Made by a program: the position numbers and the translations under genes
The notes under the pieces: generated by a model
The model's database searches: none
Seen by the model: only the letters and a program-made list of their open reading frames with translations
Told to the model about the DNA's origin: nothing
Assembly: GCF_003641205.1 (NCBI RefSeq)
Contig: NZ_CP032762.1
Span: forward strand, 2,728,001-2,792,000
Origin: Rhodococcus sp. P1Y
Lineage (GTDB): Bacteria > Actinomycetota > Actinomycetes > Mycobacteriales > Mycobacteriaceae
Length of the DNA: 64,000 nt
Reading direction: 5' to 3'
In this document: in pieces, positions 1 through 22,506 of the stretch
How positions within the stretch are numbered: the first letter of the stretch is position 1
How the letters are laid out: every line of letters starts with the position of its first letter

Positions 1-2
1 GG

Positions 3-13559
<13,557 letters not shown>

Positions 13560-13870
13560 CGGGCCCGTTGCTCACGGTTCGACAGATGGGCTCGACCGGC
13601 CATTCGACTGAACCGACAGCGGGAAGTGGCCGAGTCGGGTAACACGTAATCGGAGGCCTCCGATATACCCCAAGCTCCACGAGTGTTGTCTTCGGCGGGT
13701 TGCCTGCGCGACCCCCGTGGACTTCCTGGACAATGGAAACCGGCCCGACGGCACGCAAGGCAAGTAAGAAGTAGACACAAGGTCACGTCGGGCGCTAACA
13801 AAGGGGCGATTTACCTAGTGCGGACGAACACGGGCGACACCGAAATCATGAGCAACCTGGGTTGTGACCT
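13560..13870 (+). other. Intergenic region between NRPS A and NRPS B
   Basis: This gap of 311 bases holds no convincing gene. It has a perfect 16-base palindrome (listed separately) and a weaker CGGTTC/GAACCG pair around 13577-13614. No T-tract follows either, so I cannot call a terminator. A promoter for NRPS B is plausible here but no clear -35/-10 pair stands out. Confidence 0.5.
13649..13664. repeat. Perfect 16-base palindrome upstream of NRPS B
   Basis: The sequence ATCGGAGGCCTCCGAT is its own reverse complement. It lies about 205 bases upstream of the NRPS B start and 90 bases after the NRPS A stop. It could be a regulator binding site or a transcript hairpin; no T-run follows. Confidence 0.5.
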
Positions 13871-16800
13871 GTGAGCCGCAACGAGATGCCGCGTGACGAA
13901 GACTCGCCGGGTGCGAAGCGAACGGACGGTCGTCGCGCTCGCCCCCGTCGTCCGCGGCGACAGCGAAACGTGTCCATGCTCCCGCAGCTTCTGTCGGCTG
14001 CGGTGGAAGTCGATCCGAACCACGATGCAGTCGTCTCCGGCAGCCGCACCTTGTCGTACTCGGAGTTGGACCGTCGGTCGTCACGACTCGCTCGTCTTCT
14101 CATCGCGCACGGCGCCGGGCCGGAGGCGGTAGTTGCCATCGGCATCACGCGGTCGATCGAATCGGTTCTGTCGCTGTGGGCTGTCACGAAGACAGGTGCA
14201 GCATTCGTGCCCGTCGATCCGAACTACCCGGTCGGCCGAGTCCACCATATGCTGACCGATTCGGGTGCACGTATCGGAATCACGACGGCACAGTTCGTAG
14301 ACCAGCTGCCCGACGACTGCACGTGGATTGTTCTCGACGACGCCGCGGTCGAGTCATCCTTGGACGCCATGTCGGAGGAAAAGATCGCGGTGTCCGATCG
14401 TCTTTCGCCATTGCGTGCCGACAACCCCGCATACGTGATCTACACCTCGGGGTCCACCGGGTTACCCAAGGGCGTGGTCGTCACTCATTCCGGTCTGGCC
14501 GATCTGGCGACGGAACAGCGCGAAAGGTACGGCACGACCTCGTCGTCCCGTACGTTGCATTTTGCATCGCCCAGCTTCGATGCATCCATTCTCGAGTTGT
14601 TGCTCGCCGTCGCGGCCTCGTCGACGATGATCATCGCTCCCACCGACATCTTCGGTGGCGAGGAACTCGCGGACCTCCTTCGACGCGAGTCGATCACGCA
14701 CGCGTTCGTCACTCCGGCGGCCCTGGCATCTGTGGACAATGTCGACCTGCCGACCCTCGACGTCGTGGTGGTGGGCGGGGAAGCATGCCCTCCGGAGCTG
14801 GTCGACGCCTGGGGAGGCGACCACCGGTTCTTCGATGCCTACGGTCCCACCGAGTCGACTGTGGCAAGCAATATCTCGAACGCGTTGGTTCCGGGCAACC
14901 CTGTTTCGATCGGTGATGCGATAGCCGGGACGACGGCGCACGTCCTGGATCGGCGCCTGCGCCCCGTTCCGGCCGGCGTTGCGGGCGAGCTCTATCTGTC
15001 GGGCGCTGGTCTTGCCCGCGGCTACCGCGGCAAACCTGGTCTGACAGCCGAAAGATTCGTCGCGAACCCATTCGGGGCCGAGCAGACCAGGATGTACCGG
15101 ACCGGTGATGTCGTCCGCCGGAACTCGGCGAACTCGTTGCAATTCGTCGAGCGCAACGACCAACAGGTGAAGGTTCGGGGCTTTCGTATCGAGCTGGGTG
15201 AAATCGACTCCGCGCTCTCCACTCATCCTTCCGTCCAGTTCGCGGTGACTGTCGGATACCCGGGTGCAGACGGTGACACCGTCCTCGCCTCGTATGTGCG
15301 TCCGGCGACGTCGAGCAGCCCGGACACCGCAGAACTTTCCGATTACGTCGGTAAAACGCTGCCGCGGCACATGATCCCGTCGGCGATCATGATCATCGAC
15401 GAAGTGCCGCTGACGCCCTCCGGCAAACTGGACAGGGACAAACTACCTGCTCCGGTTTTCGCCGCGCGCGAATATCGGCGTCCCGAAACAGAATCGGAAG
15501 TTGTTGTCGCCAGGGTTTTCTCGGAGATCCTGGGCGTCGAACAGGTCGGTCTCGATGACGACTTCTTCGAGTTGGGTGGCAACTCGTTGTCCGCGACGCG
15601 TCTTGCAGCACGTATAGGTGCCGCGCTCGACGTGAACTTCGGCGCGCGTGAGGTGTTCGTCGATTCGACGGTTGCCGGGCTTGCAGCCGCTGCGGCAGGC
15701 AAGGTGGGCGGCGAGCGACGTGTCGCGCTGGGCGGTATTCCGCGTCCGGAGAGGGTTCCGCTGTCGCTCGCGCAGCAGCGTATGTGGTTCTTGAACAGGT
15801 TCGACACCGAGTCTGCGGCGTACAACATTCCGGTAGCAATCAGGCTGTCGGGTGCGTTGGATGTGTCGGCGTTGGGCGCTGCAGTGGGTGATGTGGTGGC
15901 TCGGCACGAGCCGCTGCGGACGATCTATCCCTACGACATGGACGGGCCGGTCCAACGAGTTCTCGGACCCGAAAGCGTCGTGGACATGGTCACCGTCGAT
16001 GTGACGGAAGAGCAGATTCTGGCCGAGGTGCACGCTCTGGCCTCGACCGCGTTCGATGTGACGGTCGAGGTTCCGGTTCGGGTTCGGTTGTATCGGGTGT
16101 CGGATGTGGAGTTCGTGTTGGCGCTGGTCGTCCAACACATTTCAGCAGACGGTGGCTCGATGGGCCCGTTGACCCGGGATTTGATGGTGGCGTATGCGGC
16201 GCGGGTGTCGGGCCAGGTGCCCGCGTGGTCGCCGCTCGAGGTGCAGTACGCCGATTATGCGGTGTGGCAGCGTGAGGTTCTCGGTTCGGAGGTTGATCCG
16301 TCTTCGGTTGCGCACGAGCAGATTTCGTTCTGGAAGTCGGAGTTGGCGGGTCTTCCGGATCAGATCGATCTGCCGACGGATCGGCCTCGTCCTGCGGTGC
16401 AGTCTCTTGCGGGTGGGAAAGTCGATTTCAGCGTCGACCCCGCGGTGCAGTCGGGGTTGATGCGGATTGCTCGTGAGTCGAATGCGACGTTGTTCATGGC
16501 GGTGCATGCGGCGTGGGCGGCGTTGTTGTCGAGGTTGTCGGGGTCTTCGGATGTGGTGGTGGGGTCGCCGATTGCTGGTCGTGGTGAGGCTGCTCTCGAT
16601 GATGTGATCGGGATGTTCGCCAATACGTTGGTCTTTCGGACAGTGGTCGATGCCGCAGCCAGTTTCGAGCAGTTGGTGGCAACTGTTCGTGAGAACGACG
16701 TGCGTGCGCTGGCCAATGCCGATGTGCCGTTCGAGCGGTTGGTGGAGGTTCTCAATCCGGCGCGGTCGACGGCGCGGCATCCGTTGTTCCAGGTGGGATT

Positions 16801-19800
16801 GTCTTTTCAGAACCTAGACAAGATCGAGTTTCACCTGCCCGATCTAGCCGTCGCCGTGGTCGACGCGGACGCCGAGGTCGCACAATTCGATTTGCATCTG
16901 ATCGTCTCGGATCAGTACGACGACGCAGGCAACCCCAGCGGCATCGGAGGAACGCTGAAGTTTGCGACTTCGTTGTTCGACGAAGTGTCGGCGAAGCGGA
17001 TCGTCGACCGTTTCGTGGGGTTGTTGTCTGCGGTGGTTGTCGATGCGTCGCGTCCTGTGGGTGATGTGGATGTGGTGGGTTCGGTGGAGTTGGGTGTGTT
17101 GGGTTCGTGGAATGAGACCTCGCGTGTGGTGGATTCGGGTGCGACGTTGGTGTCGTTGTTCGAGTCGAGTGTTGTGGGTGCTGCGGATTCGGTTGCGGTG
17201 GTGTTCGGTTCGGGTTCGTGGACGTATGGGGAGTTCGGTTCGCGGGTGAATCGGTTGGCGCGGTATTTGGTGTCGGTGGGTGTGGGTCCTGAGTCGTTGG
17301 TTGTTGTTGCGATGCGGCGTTCGGAGTCGTTGGTGGTGGCGATGTATGCGGTGGTGGTGGCGGGTGGTGCGTATGTGCCGGTGGATCCTGATCAGCCGGT
17401 GGAGCGGATGGGGTTGGTGTTCGAGTCGGCTCGTCCGGTGGTGGTGTTGGTTGCTGGGCGTGATGGTGGTGTGGTGGTGCCGGATGTGGGTGCGGTGGTG
17501 GTGGATGTGGAGTCGGTGGATGTGAGTTCGTTCGGTGGGGGTGTGGTCTCGGATGCGGAGCGGGTGGGTCGGTTGCGGCCGGATAACGCGGCGTATGTGA
17601 TTTTCACGTCGGGTTCGACGGGGCGGCCGAAGGGTGTTGCTGTGTCGCATCGGGCTGTGGTGAATCAGTTGGAGTGGAAGAGGTTCGAGTACGGTCTCGA
17701 TGGTTCTGATGTGTCGTTGCTCAAGACTGCTGCGACGTTCGATTTGTCGGTGTGGGAGTTGTGGTCGTGGGTTGGTGTGGGTGGGCGTGTGGTGGTTGCG
17801 TCGGCTGATGGTCATCGTGATCCGGCGTATTTGTCGGAGTTGATCGAGCGTGAGTCGGTGACGACGTTGCATGTGGTGCCGTCGGTGTTGGGTGCGGCTG
17901 TGGCGGCGTCGGGTGGTTCGTTGCCGGTGTCGGTGCGGAGGGTGTTGGCGATCGGTGAGGCGTTGCCGGTGTCGACTGCTGAGTCTGTGTTGCGTGGTGG
18001 TGGTGAGGTGCGGTTGGACAATGTGTACGGTCCGACGGAGGCTGCGGTGTCGGTGACGTCGAATCGTGTTGTGTTGCCGTTGGGTTCGTCGGTTCCGATT
18101 GGTCGTCCTGAGTGGAATTCTCGGGTGTTCGTGTTGGATTCTCGTCTTCATCGGGTGCCGGTGGGTGTGGTGGGTGAGTTGTATTTGGCGGGTGTGCAGT
18201 TGGCTCGTGGGTATCAGGGTCGGGTGGATTTGACGGCGGAGCGGTTTGTTGCGGATCCGTTTGCCGGTGATGGTTCGCGGTTGTATCGCACGGGTGATGT
18301 GGTGCGGTGGACTGGTGATGGTGTGCTCGATTATGTGGGGCGTAGTGATTTTCAGGTGAAGGTGCGTGGGTTCCGTATCGAGTTGGGTGAGATCGAGTCG
18401 GTTCTTGGTGGTGTTGTGGGTGTGCGTGATGCGGTGGTGGTTGCTCGTGGTGATGATCGGTTGGGTGATCGGTTGGTTGCGTATGTGGTCGGTGAGGAGG
18501 GTGTGTCGCTGGATGTGGGGGTGTTGAAGGGTGTTGTGTCCGATCGTCTTCCGTCGTACATGGTGCCGTCGGTGTTCGTGGTGTTGGATGCGTTGCCGTT
18601 GACGGTGAACGGGAAGTTGGATCGGGGTGCGTTGCCGGAGCCGGAGTTCGAGGCGCGGGTGTTTCGGGCGCCGTCGTCGTCGGTGGAGGAGGCGGTGGCG
18701 GGTGTGTTCGCGGATGTGTTGGGGGTTCCGCGGGTGGGTCTCGATGATGATTTCTTCGAGTTGGGTGGTAACTCGTTGATCGCGACGCAGGTGGTTGCGC
18801 GGTTGGGTGTTGCGTTGGATGCGCAGATTCCGGTGCGGGTGTTGTTCGAGGTGTCGTCGGTGGAGGCTTTGGCGGCTCGGGTGGAGTCGCAGGTCGGTTC
18901 GGGTGCGCGGGCGGCGTTGGTTGCTGGTGTTCGGCCGGATCGTATTCCGTTGTCGCTTGCGCAGCAGCGTATGTGGTTCTTGAACAGGTTCGATCCTGAG
19001 TCTGCGGCGTACAACATTCCGGTTGCGATCAGGTTGTCGGGTGCGTTGGATGTGTCGGCGTTGGGTTCTGCGGTGGGTGATGTGGTGGCTCGGCACGAGT
19101 CGTTGCGAACGGTGTATCCGGAGGTCGAGGGTGCGCCGGTTCAGCGGATTGTGTCGGTTGCCGATGCGGGTGTTCGGGTGGTGGTGATCGATGTGGCTGC
19201 GGACGAGGTTGTTTCTGTGGTGGGTTCGTTGGCGGTGCAGCCGTTCGATGTGACGGCGGAGGTGCCGGTTCGGGTTCGGTTGTATCGGGTGTCGGATGTG
19301 GAGTTCGTGTTGGCGCTGGTCGTCCAACACATTTCAGCAGACGGTGGCTCGATGGGCCCGTTGACCCGGGATTTGATGGTGGCGTATGCGGCGCGGGTGT
19401 CGGGCCAGGTGCCCGCGTGGTCGCCGCTCGAGGTGCAGTACGCCGATTATGCGGTGTGGCAGCGTGAGGTTCTCGGTTCGGAGGTTGATCCGTCTTCGGT
19501 TGCGCACGAGCAGATTTCGTTCTGGAAGTCGGAGTTGGCGGGTCTTCCGGATCAGATCGATCTGCCGACGGATCGGCCTCGTCCTGCGGTGCAGTCTCTT
19601 GCGGGTGGGAAAGTCGATTTCAGCGTCGACCCCGCGGTGCAGTCGGGGTTGATGCGGATTGCTCGTGAGTCGAATGCGACGTTGTTCATGGCGGTGCATG
19701 CGGCGTGGGCGGCGTTGTTGTCGCGGTTGTCGGGGTCGTCGGATGTGGTGGTGGGGTCGCCGATTGCTGGTCGTGGTGAGGCTGCTCTCGATGATGTGAT

Positions 19801-22378
19801 CGGGATGTTCGCCAATACGTTGGTGTTGCGGAGTGTGGTCGATCCTGCGAGTTCGTTCGTGGAGTTGTTGGATTCGGTGCGGGAGAGTGATCTTCGGGCG
19901 TTTGCGCATGCTGATGTGCCGTTCGAGCGGTTGGTGGAGGTTCTCAATCCGGCGCGGTCGACGGCGCGGCATCCGTTGTTCCAGGTGGCGTTGTCTTTTC
20001 AGAATGTGCAGTCGACGGCGTTGGAGTTGCCGTCGTTGTCGGTGGCGGGTGTGGATGCGGATTTGAACATCTCGCAGTTCGATCTTCATTTGGTGGTGTC
20101 GGATACCTACGACGAGGACGGTGCCCCCGCTGGGCTCGGTATGAGCTTGACGTACATGTCGTCCCTGTTCGACGAAGTGACCGCTCGGACGATCGCAGAA
20201 CGTTTGGTGATGTTTCTGTCGTTCGTTGAAGCCGAGCCGTCGCGTCCTGTGGGTGATGTGGATGTGGTGGGTTCGGTGGAGTTGGGTGTGTTGGGTTCGT
20301 GGAATGAGACCTCGCGTGTGGTGGATTCGGGTGCGACGTTGGTGTCGTTGTTCGAGTCGAGTGTTGTGGGTGCTGCGGATTCGGTTGCGGTGGTGTTCGG
20401 TTCGGGTTCGTGGACGTATGGGGAGTTCGGTTCGCGGGTGAATCGGTTGGCGCGGTATTTGGTGTCGGTGGGTGTGGGTCCTGAGTCGTTGGTTGTTGTT
20501 GCGATGCGGCGTTCGGAGTCGTTGGTGGTGGCGATGTATGCGGTGGTGGTGGCGGGTGGTGCGTATGTGCCGGTGGATCCTGATCAGCCGGTGGAGCGGA
20601 TGGGGTTGGTGTTCGAGTCGGCTCGTCCGGTGGTGGTGTTGGTTGCTGGGCGTGATGGTGGTGTGGTGGTGCCGGATGTGGGTGCGGTGGTGGTGGATGT
20701 GGAGTCGGTGGATGTGAGTTCGTTCGGTGGGGGTGTGGTCTCGGATGCGGAGCGGGTGGGTCGGTTGCGGCCGGATAACGCGGCGTATGTGATTTTCACG
20801 TCGGGTTCGACGGGGCGGCCGAAGGGTGTTGCTGTGTCGCATCGGGCTGTGGTGAATCAGTTGGAGTGGAAGAGGTTCGAGTACGGTCTCGATGGTTCTG
20901 ATGTGTCGTTGCTCAAGACTGCTGCGACGTTCGATTTGTCGGTGTGGGAGTTGTGGTCGTGGGTTGGTGTGGGTGGGCGTGTGGTGGTTGCGTCGGCTGA
21001 TGGTCATCGTGATCCGGCGTATTTGTCGGAGTTGATCGAGCGTGAGTCGGTGACGACGTTGCATGTGGTGCCGTCGGTGTTGGGTGCGGTTGTGGCGGCG
21101 TCGGGTGGTTCGTTGCCGGTGTCGGTGCGGAGGGTGTTGGCGATCGGTGAGGCGTTGCCGGTGTCGACTGCTGAGTCTGTGTTGCGTGGTGGTGGTGAGG
21201 TGCGGTTGGACAATGTGTACGGTCCGACGGAGGCTGCGGTGTCGGTGACGTCGAATCGTGTTGTGTTGCCGTTGGGTTCGTCGGTTCCGATTGGTCGTCC
21301 TGAGTGGAATTCTCGGGTGTTCGTGTTGGATTCTCGTCTTCATCGGGTGCCGGTGGGTGTGGTGGGTGAGTTGTATTTGGCGGGTGTGCAGTTGGCTCGT
21401 GGGTATCAGGGTCGGGTGGATTTGACGGCGGAGCGGTTTGTTGCGGATCCGTTTGCCGGTGATGGTTCGCGGTTGTATCGCACGGGTGATGTGGTGCGGT
21501 GGACTGGTGATGGTGTGCTCGATTATGTGGGGCGTAGTGATTTTCAGGTGAAGGTGCGTGGGTTCCGTATCGAGTTGGGTGAGATCGAGTCGGTTCTTGG
21601 TGGTGTTGTGGGTGTGCGTGATGCGGTGGTGGTTGCTCGTGGTGATGATCGGTTGGGTGATCGGTTGGTTGCGTATGTGGTCGGTGAGGAGGGTGTGTCG
21701 CTGGATGTGGGGGTGTTGAAGGGTGTTGTGTCCGATCGTCTTCCGTCGTACATGGTGCCGTCGGTGTTCGTGGTGTTGGATGCGTTGCCGTTGACGGTGA
21801 ACGGGAAGTTGGATCGGGGTGCGTTGCCGGAGCCGGAGTTCGAGGCGCGGGTGTTTCGGGCGCCGTCGTCGTCGGTGGAGGAGGCGGTGGCGGGTGTGTT
21901 CGCGGATGTGTTGGGGGTTCCGCGGGTGGGTCTCGATGATGATTTCTTCGAGTTGGGTGGTAACTCGTTGATCGCGACGCAGGTGGTTGCGCGGTTGGGT
22001 GTTGCGTTGGATGCGCAGATTCCGGTGCGGGTGTTGTTCGAGGTGTCGTCGGTGGAGGCTTTGGCGGCTCGGGTGGAGTCGCAGGTCGGTTCGGGTGCGC
22101 GGGCGGCGTTGGTTGCTGGTGTTCGGCCGGATCGTATTCCGTTGTCGCTTGCGCAGCAGCGTATGTGGTTCTTGAACAGGTTCGATCCTGAGTCTGCGGC
22201 GTACAACATTCCGGTTGCGATCAGGTTGTCGGGTGCGTTGGATGTGTCGGCGTTGGGTTCTGCGGTGGGTGATGTGGTGGCTCGGCACGAGTCGTTGCGA
22301 ACGGTGTATCCGGAGGTCGAGGTGCGCCGGTTCAGCGGATTGTGTCGGTTGCCGATGCGGGTGTTCGGGTGGTGGTGA
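13871..22378 (+). CDS. NRPS B, 5' part before an internal frameshift
   Basis: This begins at a GTG with a basic tail ([12 protein letters not shown] at about residues 22-33) and then an A domain with no condensation domain before it. Order: A1 (SGSTGLPKG near 194), T1 (GGNSL 569), C2 (631), A2 (1247), T2 (1631), C3 (1694), A3 (2311), T3 (2695), start of C4 (2758). The frame is lost at 22321-22323, where GG stands against GGG in the otherwise identical earlier copy at 19129-19131; out-of-frame residues then run to a TGA at 22376. Joined to the next entry the product would be about 4080 residues. Pocket residues are DALFVGAVA for A1 and DLWHLIVVS for both A2 and A3, which differ by one residue (Ala or Val in the AVAASGG segment). 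C2 and C3 read QHISADG, keeping the catalytic second His but not the first. Substrates are unassigned; DALFVGAVA looks hydrophobic or aromatic. Confidence 0.9.
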   Translation: MSRNEMPRDEDSPGAKRTDGRRARPRRPRRQRNVSMLPQLLSAAVEVDPNHDAVVSGSRTLSYSELDRRSSRLARLLIAHGAGPEAVVAIGITRSIESVLSLWAVTKTGAAFVPVDPNYPVGRVHHMLTDSGARIGITTAQFVDQLPDDCTWIVLDDAAVESSLDAMSEEKIAVSDRLSPLRADNPAYVIYTSGSTGLPKGVVVTHSGLADLATEQRERYGTTSSSRTLHFASPSFDASILELLLAVAASSTMIIAPTDIFGGEELADLLRRESITHAFVTPAALASVDNVDLPTLDVVVVGGEACPPELVDAWGGDHRFFDAYGPTESTVASNISNALVPGNPVSIGDAIAGTTAHVLDRRLRPVPAGVAGELYLSGAGLARGYRGKPGLTAERFVANPFGAEQTRMYRTGDVVRRNSANSLQFVERNDQQVKVRGFRIELGEIDSALSTHPSVQFAVTVGYPGADGDTVLASYVRPATSSSPDTAELSDYVGKTLPRHMIPSAIMIIDEVPLTPSGKLDRDKLPAPVFAAREYRRPETESEVVVARVFSEILGVEQVGLDDDFFELGGNSLSATRLAARIGAALDVNFGAREVFVDSTVAGLAAAAAGKVGGERRVALGGIPRPERVPLSLAQQRMWFLNRFDTESAAYNIPVAIRLSGALDVSALGAAVGDVVARHEPLRTIYPYDMDGPVQRVLGPESVVDMVTVDVTEEQILAEVHALASTAFDVTVEVPVRVRLYRVSDVEFVLALVVQHISADGGSMGPLTRDLMVAYAARVSGQVPAWSPLEVQYADYAVWQREVLGSEVDPSSVAHEQISFWKSELAGLPDQIDLPTDRPRPAVQSLAGGKVDFSVDPAVQSGLMRIARESNATLFMAVHAAWAALLSRLSGSSDVVVGSPIAGRGEAALDDVIGMFANTLVFRTVVDAAASFEQLVATVRENDVRALANADVPFERLVEVLNPARSTARHPLFQVGLSFQNLDKIEFHLPDLAVAVVDADAEVAQFDLHLIVSDQYDDAGNPSGIGGTLKFATSLFDEVSAKRIVDRFVGLLSAVVVDASRPVGDVDVVGSVELGVLGSWNETSRVVDSGATLVSLFESSVVGAADSVAVVFGSGSWTYGEFGSRVNRLARYLVSVGVGPESLVVVAMRRSESLVVAMYAVVVAGGAYVPVDPDQPVERMGLVFESARPVVVLVAGRDGGVVVPDVGAVVVDVESVDVSSFGGGVVSDAERVGRLRPDNAAYVIFTSGSTGRPKGVAVSHRAVVNQLEWKRFEYGLDGSDVSLLKTAATFDLSVWELWSWVGVGGRVVVASADGHRDPAYLSELIERESVTTLHVVPSVLGAAVAASGGSLPVSVRRVLAIGEALPVSTAESVLRGGGEVRLDNVYGPTEAAVSVTSNRVVLPLGSSVPIGRPEWNSRVFVLDSRLHRVPVGVVGELYLAGVQLARGYQGRVDLTAERFVADPFAGDGSRLYRTGDVVRWTGDGVLDYVGRSDFQVKVRGFRIELGEIESVLGGVVGVRDAVVVARGDDRLGDRLVAYVVGEEGVSLDVGVLKGVVSDRLPSYMVPSVFVVLDALPLTVNGKLDRGALPEPEFEARVFRAPSSSVEEAVAGVFADVLGVPRVGLDDDFFELGGNSLIATQVVARLGVALDAQIPVRVLFEVSSVEALAARVESQVGSGARAALVAGVRPDRIPLSLAQQRMWFLNRFDPESAAYNIPVAIRLSGALDVSALGSAVGDVVARHESLRTVYPEVEGAPVQRIVSVADAGVRVVVIDVAADEVVSVVGSLAVQPFDVTAEVPVRVRLYRVSDVEFVLALVVQHISADGGSMGPLTRDLMVAYAARVSGQVPAWSPLEVQYADYAVWQREVLGSEVDPSSVAHEQISFWKSELAGLPDQIDLPTDRPRPAVQSLAGGKVDFSVDPAVQSGLMRIARESNATLFMAVHAAWAALLSRLSGSSDVVVGSPIAGRGEAALDDVIGMFANTLVLRSVVDPASSFVELLDSVRESDLRAFAHADVPFERLVEVLNPARSTARHPLFQVALSFQNVQSTALELPSLSVAGVDADLNISQFDLHLVVSDTYDEDGAPAGLGMSLTYMSSLFDEVTARTIAERLVMFLSFVEAEPSRPVGDVDVVGSVELGVLGSWNETSRVVDSGATLVSLFESSVVGAADSVAVVFGSGSWTYGEFGSRVNRLARYLVSVGVGPESLVVVAMRRSESLVVAMYAVVVAGGAYVPVDPDQPVERMGLVFESARPVVVLVAGRDGGVVVPDVGAVVVDVESVDVSSFGGGVVSDAERVGRLRPDNAAYVIFTSGSTGRPKGVAVSHRAVVNQLEWKRFEYGLDGSDVSLLKTAATFDLSVWELWSWVGVGGRVVVASADGHRDPAYLSELIERESVTTLHVVPSVLGAVVAASGGSLPVSVRRVLAIGEALPVSTAESVLRGGGEVRLDNVYGPTEAAVSVTSNRVVLPLGSSVPIGRPEWNSRVFVLDSRLHRVPVGVVGELYLAGVQLARGYQGRVDLTAERFVADPFAGDGSRLYRTGDVVRWTGDGVLDYVGRSDFQVKVRGFRIELGEIESVLGGVVGVRDAVVVARGDDRLGDRLVAYVVGEEGVSLDVGVLKGVVSDRLPSYMVPSVFVVLDALPLTVNGKLDRGALPEPEFEARVFRAPSSSVEEAVAGVFADVLGVPRVGLDDDFFELGGNSLIATQVVARLGVALDAQIPVRVLFEVSSVEALAARVESQVGSGARAALVAGVRPDRIPLSLAQQRMWFLNRFDPESAAYNIPVAIRLSGALDVSALGSAVGDVVARHESLRTVYPEVEVRRFSGLCRLPMRVFGWW
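17049..19315 (+). repeat. Tandem module duplication in NRPS B, copy 1
   Basis: This stretch of about 2.27 kb recurs 3192 bases downstream (20241-22506). By eye the two copies differ by one substitution (C at 17898, T at 21090) and one missing G near 22321. The repeat covers the end of a C domain, a whole A domain, its carrier and the start of the next C domain. Flanking C-domain pieces are also near-identical: 16073-16632 matches 19265-19824, and 19366-20180 matches about 22557-23371. The period equals one module of 1064 codons. Confidence 0.93.
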
Positions 22379-22506
22379 TCGATGTGGCTGCGGACGAGGT
22401 TGTTTCTGTGGTGGGTTCGTTGGCGGTGCAGCCGTTCGATGTGACGGCGGAGGTGCCGGTTCGGGTTCGGTTGTATCGGGTGTCGGATGTGGAGTTCGTG
22501 TTGGCG
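20241..22506 (+). repeat. Tandem module duplication in NRPS B, copy 2
   Basis: This is the second copy of the module unit described at 17049-19315. It carries the single-base deletion that breaks the frame. Near identity at synonymous sites means a very recent duplication, gene conversion, or an assembly artefact. Confidence 0.93.

Noticed and set aside
17049..22506. Mobile element as explanation for the long direct repeat
   Set aside because: The repeat lies wholly inside NRPS coding sequence, keeps the module period of 1064 codons and has no terminal inverted repeats or transposase. Unequal recombination between modules explains it.
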